Shown: positions 6,823-11,448 of the stretch, in pieces | Layout: every line of letters begins with the position of its first letter | How positions within the stretch are numbered: position 1 is the first letter of the stretch | NCBI GenBank assembly: GCA_900540905.1 | Contig: UQHR01000049.1 | Location: forward strand, 1-11,448 | Direction: 5' to 3' | Length of the DNA: 11,448 bases | Source of the DNA: an uncultured Collinsella sp. | Lineage (GTDB): Bacteria; Actinomycetota; Coriobacteriia; Coriobacteriales; Coriobacteriaceae | Made by a program: the position numbers and the translations under genes | The notes under the pieces: generated by a model | The model's database searches: none | What the model saw: the letters and a program-made list of their open reading frames with translations, nothing else | What the model was told of the DNA's origin: nothing

Positions 6823-6842
6823 TTTGTTGATGGGTCAACAAA
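6823..6842. promoter_or_regulatory. 8-bp inverted repeat TTTGTTGA-TGGG-TCAACAAA
   Basis: Perfect 8-bp arms with a 4-nt spacer lie in the middle of the divergent region. It could be a regulator binding site or a small hairpin. No T-run follows that would make it a terminator. Confidence 0.4.
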
Positions 6843-6916
6843 GAATAGAGGTGTTTACCAAATTAAAAGACCACGTAAATAGGCATTTAGCAGCAGAGCG
6901 TCAAATAGACAATCCC

Positions 6917-6958
6917 TTACCGTTCAAGTACGTTCACCCCCGATTTCCTACCGTTCAC
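6917..6958. promoter_or_regulatory. Phased GTTCA direct repeats
   Basis: GTTCA occurs at 6922-6926, 6932-6936 and 6952-6956, each within ACCGTTCA or TACGTTCAC contexts. The spacing is 10 and 20 bp, so all copies face the same side of the DNA helix. GTTCAC is a one-base variant of the GTTTAC half-site seen elsewhere in the region. Direct-repeat binding by one regulator is a reasonable guess. Confidence 0.4.
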
Positions 6959-7000
6959 CGGACTACAGACGGCAAAATTGCCACAAATTAGACGTTTCGT

Positions 7001-7042
7001 GTAAACATAAGCCAGTAAACGTTCAGTAAACACATTGTTTAC
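7001..7042. promoter_or_regulatory. Cluster of GTAAAC half-sites with perfect inverted repeat upstream of the PTS gene
   Basis: GTAAAC lies at 7001, 7015 and 7026, and GTTTAC at 7037. The last two form the perfect inverted repeat GTAAACACATTGTTTAC (7026-7042). TAAACGTTCA (7016-7025) has a central CG and is symmetric except for one base pair, as in LacI-family operators. The cluster lies about 110-150 nt upstream of the PTS start codon and is a likely operator for it; the regulator gene is not in the window. Confidence 0.5.
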
Positions 7043-7099
7043 GACAGCGTATCCAAGGGTTCGGTAGCCGTAAGGGGTTATAGTCGCCGAGCCAAAGGC

Positions 7100-7125
7100 G
7101 TGCCTACGCCCAAACGAGTAGGCAC
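7100..7125 (+). promoter_or_regulatory. Leader hairpin upstream of the PTS gene
   Basis: GTGCCTAC (7100-7107) and GTAGGCAC (7118-7125) are perfect 8-bp arms around a 10-nt loop, ending about 10 nt before the Shine-Dalgarno sequence. In a transcript starting upstream it would form a 5' leader stem-loop, perhaps stabilising the mRNA. There is no following T-tract, so it is not a terminator, and I see no antiterminator-type duplicate. Confidence 0.45.
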
Positions 7126-7148
7126 ACGATGATATGGGGAGGGGTCCC

Positions 7149-8576
7149 ATGGCAGTAGATAACAAGCAGATTGCCACCGATGTCCTCGAGCTCGTGGGCG
7201 GTGCGGAGAATGTTTCCGTCGCCACCAACTGCATGACGCGCCTGCGTCTGACGCTCAAGGACAACAACAAGGCCGACGTGGAGAAGATCAAGAAGGTCAA
7301 GGGTGTTCTGGGTTGCCAGTTCGCCGGCAGCCAGCTCCAGGTCATCATCGGCCAGAACGTGCCCAAGGTGCTCGCCGAGCTCGTCGCCATGTCCGGCGTC
7401 AAGCAGGGTGCCGCGGTCGACGAGAACCTCGATGCTCCCAAGGAGAAGTTCGAGCTCAAGAACCTGCCGAACATCATCCTCGACTATCTGTCGGGCTCCA
7501 TGACCCAGCTGATCCCGCTGCTCATGGCCGGCGGTCTTTTCCGCACCATCGCTGCGGTCCTCGGTCCCACCATGCTCGGCGTTCTCTCTGACACCGATCC
7601 GACCTACACGTTCCTCTACACCACCCTGTACGAGGCCACGTTCACCTTTATCCCCATCTACCTGGGCTATGCCGCCGCTAAGAAGCTCGGCGCCTCCCCG
7701 GTTCTGGGCATGCTCCTCGGCGGCGCCCTCATGGCCCCGTCCGTCGTGAGTGTCGCGACCCAGGATGGCGGCGGAATCATCTCCGTCTACGGCATTCAGA
7801 TCGCCGCTGCCAACTATCAGCAGTCCGTCCTGCCGATTATCCTTTCGGTGCCTGTCCTCTACTTCGTCGAGAAGTTCTTTAAGAAGGTCATGCCCGACGT
7901 GCTCTCCACGGTCTTCACGCCGTTCTGCACCATGATCGTTACCATCCCCATCGCCTTCATCGTCCTCGCCCCGCTCGGCAACGAGATCGGCAGCCTCATC
8001 GCTAACGCCCTCTTCGGTCTCGCTGACATGGGTGGCATCGGTATCCTGCTCGTCATGGCCGTCCTCGGCGCCTTCTGGCAGCTCTTCGTGGTCTGCGGTA
8101 TGCACATGCCCGTCATCCTGCTCGCTCAGGTTCAGATCATCGCTGCCGGCTACGATCCCTTCGTCTTCGTTTCCACCAACTGCGCTATGGCCGCTGTCTG
8201 GGGCTGCGCCTTCGGTGCCTTCCTCAAGATGAAGAACCCCGACGAGAAGGGTCTTGCCCTGGGCTACGTCATCTCCGCCATCGCCGGCGGCGTCACCGAG
8301 CCCGCACTCTTCGGTATCCTCATGCGCTTCCGTCGCACCATGTTCGGTATGTTCATCGGCGGTGCCATCGGCGCTGTGTTCTCCGGCCTCATGGGCGTTA
8401 CCTATTACCTCGCTGGCGGTGCCTCCAACTTCCTGGTCTTCACCAACTACCTGCAGGGTGGCCAGATGAACACCGTCTGGGCTATTGTCGGTATGGCAAT
8501 CTCCTTTGTCATCGCCGCTGCCGTCGTCTTCGTCGCCGGCTTCTCCAAGGAGGAGCTCGCCGAGATGGAGGCCTAA
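7149..8576 (+). CDS. PTS transporter subunit IIBC, glucose/beta-glucoside/sucrose superfamily
   Basis: 475 residues. The N-terminal IIB domain (about 1-85) has the phosphorylation-site motif NCMTRLRL with Cys28 as phosphoacceptor. The IIC permease domain (about 100-465) has many hydrophobic helices and the conserved GGVTEPALFGI segment (380-390). No IIA domain follows, so phosphate must come from a separate IIA protein. Substrate class is probably a beta-glucoside or related disaccharide, but IIBC sequences predict substrate poorly. The frame extends back to an ATG at 7134, but that extension is made of the purine-rich GGGGAGGGG Shine-Dalgarno (7136-7144); ATG 7149, with a spacing of 4 nt, is chosen because MAVDNKQIATDVLELVGG is a normal IIB start. 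Codon use is strongly biased to C-ending codons, suggesting high expression. It is divergent from the esterase and followed by a terminator. Confidence 0.92.
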   Translation: MAVDNKQIATDVLELVGGAENVSVATNCMTRLRLTLKDNNKADVEKIKKVKGVLGCQFAGSQLQVIIGQNVPKVLAELVAMSGVKQGAAVDENLDAPKEKFELKNLPNIILDYLSGSMTQLIPLLMAGGLFRTIAAVLGPTMLGVLSDTDPTYTFLYTTLYEATFTFIPIYLGYAAAKKLGASPVLGMLLGGALMAPSVVSVATQDGGGIISVYGIQIAAANYQQSVLPIILSVPVLYFVEKFFKKVMPDVLSTVFTPFCTMIVTIPIAFIVLAPLGNEIGSLIANALFGLADMGGIGILLVMAVLGAFWQLFVVCGMHMPVILLAQVQIIAAGYDPFVFVSTNCAMAAVWGCAFGAFLKMKNPDEKGLALGYVISAIAGGVTEPALFGILMRFRRTMFGMFIGGAIGAVFSGLMGVTYYLAGGASNFLVFTNYLQGGQMNTVWAIVGMAISFVIAAAVVFVAGFSKEELAEMEA

Positions 8577-8616
8577 GGCCAAACCATTCGGTCGCATACG
8601 ACCTTACCTACACGAC

Positions 8617-8655
8617 AGGGCCCCGTCAGGCGCAAGCCCGGCGGGGCCCTTCTTG
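8617..8655 (+). terminator. Rho-independent terminator after the PTS gene
   Basis: AGGGCCCCG (8617-8625) pairs with CGGGGCCCT (8642-8650). The inner GGC-GCAA-GCC adds a stable tetraloop stem, and TTCTT follows. It lies 40 nt past the stop codon and should end most PTS transcripts. A small GGTCG-CATA-CGACC hairpin (8590-8603) precedes it. Confidence 0.8.
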
Positions 8656-8714
8656 CAAGGTAGACTGGAGTGGGCAAGTGGTGTCCGCCCGCAGGGGTTT
8701 GTTAAACGGCGGGG

Positions 8715-8780
8715 GCTTTCGCATCAGGGGTTACCGCGAAAGCTTCTGCCGGTTCGCAATTCCTTTATCGAGCGAAAGGA
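8715..8780 (+). promoter_or_regulatory. Leader with alternating TTCGC/GCGAA segments before the apiosidase-like gene
   Basis: GCTTTCGC (8715-8722) pairs with GCGAAAGC (8736-8743). A second TTCGC (8753-8757) can pair with GCGAA at 8772-8776, which overlaps the AAAGGA Shine-Dalgarno (8775-8780). Mutually exclusive pairings 1:2 with 3:4, 2:3, or 1:4 are possible. This could make translation start structure-dependent; the arms are short, so it may be chance. Confidence 0.3.
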
Positions 8781-8787
8781 CATGCAG

Positions 8788-10101
8788 ATGAGTTTGGGAA
8801 AACTGACCGTCAACGGTCGTCAGGACGGTTTTTTGTGCGAGGGCAAGCCGTTCTTTTGGTTTGCCGATACGTGCTGGAGTGCGTTTACCAGCATCCCCGA
8901 GGCCGACTGGGACTACTATCTGACCCGCCGCGCCGAGCAGGGCATGAACGTGCTGCAGATTAACACGCTGCCGCAGTGGGATCGCTGCTGCCCCGACCTG
9001 GGCATTTGGCCCTATGCCAGCGAGGACGGCGTGCACTTTGATTGGTCCCGTCCCAACCAGGCATATTGGGACCGCGCCGCCGCCATGTGCCGTGCTGCCG
9101 TCGAGCACGGCATCCGTCCGGCGCTCGTGCTTATGTGGTGCAACTACGTGCCCGGTACCTGGGGTGCCAAGATCGCCGAGCGTTGCGGCGCCGAGGTTAT
9201 GCCGCGTGAGGAGGTCCGTGCCCACGTTGCCCGCGTCGTCGAGAACCTGGGCGAGTTCGATCCCGTCTATGTGGTGACGGGCGACACGGACTTTGCCGGT
9301 GACGAGGCGATTGCCTATTACGAGGATGCGCTCGACGAGGTTGCGAAGCGCGCGCCCGAGGCCCTGCGTACCATGCACATCAATCGCGGTAACCGCACGA
9401 TTCCCGCGCAGTATTTGGACCGCCTGGACTTCTATATGTTCCAGCCCGGCCACAACTACGAAGGCCAGCCCGAGGCCTGGCACCTGCCGCAGGACTTTAT
9501 CGCCAGCTATCCCAAAAAGCCGATGGTCAACTCCGAGCCCTGCTACGAGCAGATGGGTGCGTCGCGCAACGTGTACTGGCGTTTTACCGCGCAGGACTGT
9601 CGCGCGAGCGTGTGGTCTTCGATCCTTGCCGGCGCCAGCGCGGGCGTGACCTACGGCGCCCACGGCGTTTGGAACTGGCAGACATCGCGCAGCCAGGGTT
9701 CGGTGCTGGGCGAGGGCTTTGACATGCCGTTCCGCTGGCAGGAGTGTCTGCAGTTTGCGGGCGTGTGGGACTTTGCCGCCATCGAGCATGTGCTTGCCGG
9801 CCTGGGTGCCACGGCGTGCGATGACGCCCTTGCCGTGGTTCCCGCACAGGAGCTGCTCGACGATGCGCGCGAGGCCATCCGTGTGGCGCGTATTGGCGAG
9901 CGTGTCGTCACCTATCTGCCGCGCACCACGGCACTTACGTTTAAGCTCGATAGTGCGCGCGGCTGGTCGGCGACGGCCCTCGACATGGAGGCCAAGCGTA
10001 TCGCCAAGCTGCCCGTTCGCGACAATGGCGACGGCACCGTGCGCGTGGCTCAGCATTCCTTTGAGCACGACGCCCTGGTGATCCTGACGCCCGAGCACTA
10101 A
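8788..10101 (+). CDS. Apiosidase-like (DUF4038 / GH140-type) intracellular glycoside hydrolase
   Basis: 437 residues from ATG 8788. AAAGGA (8775-8780) sits 7 nt before this ATG but only 1 nt before the in-frame ATG at 8782, so 8788 is preferred; the frame is also open far upstream but there it overlaps the PTS gene and terminator. The protein starts LTVNGRQDGFLCEGKPFFWFADTCWSAF, the typical opening of DUF4038 (beta/alpha)8 hydrolases. It continues with WDYYLTRRAEQGMNVLQINTLPQW, ALVLMWCNYVPGTWG, VYVVTGDTDF (Asp166 as candidate acid/base) and KPMVNSEPCYEQMG (Glu250 as candidate nucleophile). The C-terminal about 100 residues form a beta-rich domain with DNGDGTVRV. Relatives cleave apiose- or other pentose-containing glycosides; most are exported, but no signal peptide exists here. 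Expression may depend on its own promoter after the PTS terminator or on readthrough. Confidence 0.87.
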   Translation: MSLGKLTVNGRQDGFLCEGKPFFWFADTCWSAFTSIPEADWDYYLTRRAEQGMNVLQINTLPQWDRCCPDLGIWPYASEDGVHFDWSRPNQAYWDRAAAMCRAAVEHGIRPALVLMWCNYVPGTWGAKIAERCGAEVMPREEVRAHVARVVENLGEFDPVYVVTGDTDFAGDEAIAYYEDALDEVAKRAPEALRTMHINRGNRTIPAQYLDRLDFYMFQPGHNYEGQPEAWHLPQDFIASYPKKPMVNSEPCYEQMGASRNVYWRFTAQDCRASVWSSILAGASAGVTYGAHGVWNWQTSRSQGSVLGEGFDMPFRWQECLQFAGVWDFAAIEHVLAGLGATACDDALAVVPAQELLDDAREAIRVARIGERVVTYLPRTTALTFKLDSARGWSATALDMEAKRIAKLPVRDNGDGTVRVAQHSFEHDALVILTPEH

Positions 10102-10187
10102 CGCTCGAGCTTCGATCCCGAGTTGCTCCCTCGGCCCGGGCACCTCCCTCCCTTTTCCGATATCAACAACCCAGTCCCCTTTATATG

Positions 10188-10250
10188 TTGCGGTGGAATA
10201 GTTCCTAAATGACAGCCCGGGCCGGTCAAACAGGAACTATTTCACCGCAA
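10188..10250 (+). repeat. 63-bp hairpin repeat, copy B
   Basis: Arms TTGCGGTGGAATAGTTCCT (10188-10206) and AGGAACTATTTCACCGCAA (10232-10250) surround a 25-nt loop; an extra G-C pair (10187/10251) extends it. The single arm difference gives a G-U wobble on the plus strand. The loop shares AAATG at its start and CAAAC at its end with copy A. It lies between two plus-strand genes with no T-tract on either side. In the same intergenic stretch (10102-10362) I see no clear terminator or promoter. Confidence 0.8.
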
Positions 10251-10362
10251 CTGCTGTTGGGGCATTTGCGCCGGATGCGTAACAGTTCGGGCATTGCGTG
10301 GATACTAAGACCCATTCTCCATTAAAATGGTTTTCCGGACATCTAAGCGGGTGGGGGTTGCC

Positions 10363-11364
10363 ATGAGGGACCTGGGAGACACAACCGCATACTTGCGCCG
10401 GGGCATACGGGAGATTCTGTGCCTGGCGCTTTTCTTTTTCACGTTTTTGGCCGGCGAGTACTTCTTTGACGTACGAGTGGCCGAGTTTGTGCCAGCGAAC
10501 GAGGTTGTTATCTACGAGAGCATCGCCGTCGGCGCGAGCGTGATTGGCTATTTTGTGCGTCCTCTCCTGTACTATCGCCGTCCCCAGGCAATCGATGCAA
10601 CGAGCGATATGACGGGCGTGCTGCTGGTGTCGGCATTGCTGCTGTTGATCATGGCAGTGCAGTTTCAGGTCGTGATTGCTGGCGGTCTGGTGGCGTGCTG
10701 CGCCTTGGGCTACTGCGGATCGACCGCCCATGCCAATCTGGCGCGGCGTTTTGCGCAGACGCCTTGTCTGGCACGTGCCGTGGCGGTTTCTTATGCTGCG
10801 GGCATTTTGGTACAGGTGCTCAACCATATGGTGATGCCTGTGGGCATTCCTCAACAGTTTGCCCTTATCGCCTGTGCGATTGCGCTGGTTGGGCTGCTTC
10901 ACGGTACCCGCCGAGCTAAATTGCGTGATGAGTCTGCGCCGGAGTTCGAGTTCGAGATTGCCGAGCTGTCGGTCGATGCGTCGGAGCATGGCGCCAAGTG
11001 GCGCGATAATCCCGAGGCAAAGGCGGCCTTCCAAGGTGCCGTAGTGCGCTTGACGGTGGCGACCGCCTGCCTCACCGGCGTATTCGCGGCTCTCAACGCC
11101 GGTCTTACGACCTCGCATGCCGCCGGCGCCATCGATCTGGGCGACTGGCCGCGCTTGCTGCTGGTCGTGAGCGCGCTTGCCGCCGGCGCCCTGTATGACC
11201 TGCGCGGACGCTCGTATATGAATATCATCATGACGTGCGCCGCCATGTTGTCCACGCTCTCGTTCTTTGTGCTTATCACCGATGGCAACGGTGGCAATGC
11301 GCTCGCCGCCACGATTATCTTTGGCTCTGTTAGACCAGGATTGACATGCCGACCTGCCGGCTAA
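10363..11364 (+). CDS. Truncated MFS/LuxR-type membrane sensor-regulator (probable pseudogene)
   Basis: ATG 10363 is preferred over the in-frame ATG 10327 because a purine-rich GGGTGGGGG lies just before it. The first 320 residues carry about nine or ten hydrophobic segments (roughly 17-35, 48-66, 83-104, 105-120, 137-157, 165-182, 226-246, 263-280, 286-305 and one starting at 311) and a central acidic loop. They resemble the membrane half of the MFS-type LuxR regulators common in Coriobacteriia (...GDWPRLLLVVSALAAGALYDL, RGRSYMNIIMTCAAML). After ATIIF the frame runs into 13 unrelated residues and stops. No HTH domain is present, so the protein cannot work as a DNA-binding regulator. The break coincides with a putative element end at 11323. 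If no element is confirmed, it could instead be a short membrane protein or an assembly junction. Confidence 0.72.
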   Translation: MRDLGDTTAYLRRGIREILCLALFFFTFLAGEYFFDVRVAEFVPANEVVIYESIAVGASVIGYFVRPLLYYRRPQAIDATSDMTGVLLVSALLLLIMAVQFQVVIAGGLVACCALGYCGSTAHANLARRFAQTPCLARAVAVSYAAGILVQVLNHMVMPVGIPQQFALIACAIALVGLLHGTRRAKLRDESAPEFEFEIAELSVDASEHGAKWRDNPEAKAAFQGAVVRLTVATACLTGVFAALNAGLTTSHAAGAIDLGDWPRLLLVVSALAAGALYDLRGRSYMNIIMTCAAMLSTLSFFVLITDGNGGNALAATIIFGSVRPGLTCRPAG

Positions 11365-11448
11365 CTCGCCGTCTCCCCATCGGGCGCCGGCGTCTTGACC
11401 CTCATCTCGAACGGCATCCCGCCCTCCCGGACGAGCGCCCTGAGGAAC
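11323..11448. mobile_element. Putative insertion-element end (ISL3-like terminus), extends past window
   Basis: Homology to the membrane sensor appears to stop exactly at 11322/11323, where GGCTCTGTTAGACCAGG begins. A GGCTCT start is typical of terminal repeats in the ISL3 family, which duplicates 8 bp of AT-rich target; the flank TTATCTTT (11315-11322) would suit. The inside holds the end of an antitoxin gene. The other end and a transposase are not in view, so family assignment is tentative. Confidence 0.45.
11361..11448 (-). CDS. RelB/DinJ-family antitoxin, C-terminal fragment (5' part outside window)
   Basis: Reading in from the right edge on the minus strand, 28 residues, FLRALVREGGMPFEMRVKTP then APDGETAS, precede a TAG at 11363-11361. 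The VREGGMPFEM core matches the conserved end of RelB/DinJ antitoxins (xxxxVxREgxxPFxl). These proteins are ribbon-helix-helix repressors that neutralise RelE/YafQ RNase toxins. Downstream there is no toxin gene: only an ATG followed by four codons and a stop (MSILV). So it is an orphan antitoxin or a passenger gene of the putative element. The stop codon overlaps that of the truncated membrane gene. The fragment is too short for a firm family call. Confidence 0.6.
   Translation of the reverse strand, partial: FLRALVREGGMPFEMRVKTPAPDGETAS

Larger units (their letters stand above)
6673..7133. promoter_or_regulatory. AT-rich divergent control region between esterase and PTS genes
   Basis: About 460 bp, clearly richer in A/T than its surroundings and without a credible gene. 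It contains repeated GTAAAC/GTTTAC half-sites (6685, 6758, 6853, 7001, 7015, 7026, 7037), related palindromes listed separately, three GTTCA repeats, GGCAAAATTGCC (6971-6982), TTTGTTGA-TGGG-TCAACAAA (6823-6842) and a direct repeat CATTTAGCAG (6809-6818 and 6884-6893). TATAGT at 7079-7084 could be a -10 box for the PTS gene, but no good -35 is spaced correctly. Such density fits control of both flanking genes by one or more sugar-responsive repressors or activators. Confidence 0.65.

Noticed and set aside
7134..7148. Upstream ATG of the PTS gene (7134)
   Set aside because: The five extra codons are the Shine-Dalgarno itself, and the IIB domain starts normally at 7149.
7104..8597. Nearly full-length minus-strand open frame (497 codons) antisense to the PTS gene
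   Set aside because: The Gly/Asp/Glu/His-rich translation matches no family and is explained by extreme codon bias in the PTS gene.
8485..8787. Upstream in-frame extension of the apiosidase-like gene
   Set aside because: It overlaps the PTS 3' end in another frame and runs through the terminator; the family N-terminus begins at 8788.
8731..10143. Minus-strand open frame (470 codons) antisense to the apiosidase-like gene
   Set aside because: It is a shadow frame of a gene with clear family motifs; the translation looks like no known protein.
10252..10362. Sigma-70 promoter for the membrane sensor (TTGCGT 10294-10299 and TAAAAT 10323-10328)
   Set aside because: The 23-nt spacing is too long and no better -10 is correctly placed.

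Overview
The window is high-GC DNA with Coriobacteriia-type gene content, most likely Collinsella or a close relative. This rests on three things: strong G/C preference at third codon positions, a membrane sensor resembling the MFS-type LuxR regulators that are abundant in Coriobacteriia, and hairpin-rich intergenic repeats. The genus is inferred from family recognition, not from any search.

Layout. (1) Positions 1-3218, minus strand: a compact operon reading DUF4428 zinc-ribbon protein, a double zinc-ribbon protein with two C-terminal membrane helices, and an SPFH/'virion core' family protein cut by the left window edge. It resembles the B. subtilis YdjG/YdjI membrane-associated set. (2) 3219-3544: a gene-free stretch with a hairpin over the first gene's ribosome binding site, a 63-bp hairpin repeat (copy A) and a 51-bp-period tandem repeat whose stem covaries between units. 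(3) 3545-6658, minus strand: a DUF1593 nucleoside-hydrolase-like protein and an alpha/beta-hydrolase esterase, separated by a 123-bp near-palindrome. (4) 6659-7148: an AT-rich divergent control region packed with GTTTAC/GTTCAC half-sites and palindromes. (5) 7149-10101, plus strand: a glucose/beta-glucoside-family PTS IIBC permease with its own terminator, then an apiosidase-like (DUF4038/GH140-type) glycoside hydrolase. (6) 10102-10362: copy B of the hairpin repeat. (7) 10363-11364, plus strand: a membrane sensor of the MFS-LuxR kind, cut after about 320 residues at what looks like the end of an inserted mobile element. (8) 11361-11448, minus strand: the C-terminus of a RelB/DinJ-type antitoxin lying inside that element.

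How the genes may work together. The PTS would import and phosphorylate a plant-type glycoside, and the apiosidase-like enzyme, esterase and DUF1593 hydrolase (none with a signal peptide) could trim it in the cytoplasm. The dense operator-like region between the esterase and the PTS gene suggests both sides are controlled by one regulator, which is not encoded in this window. The SPFH/zinc-ribbon operon looks like a separate membrane or envelope module.

The most unusual material is non-coding: three kinds of structured intergenic element and the element-interrupted regulator. No complete new defence or mobile system is visible.
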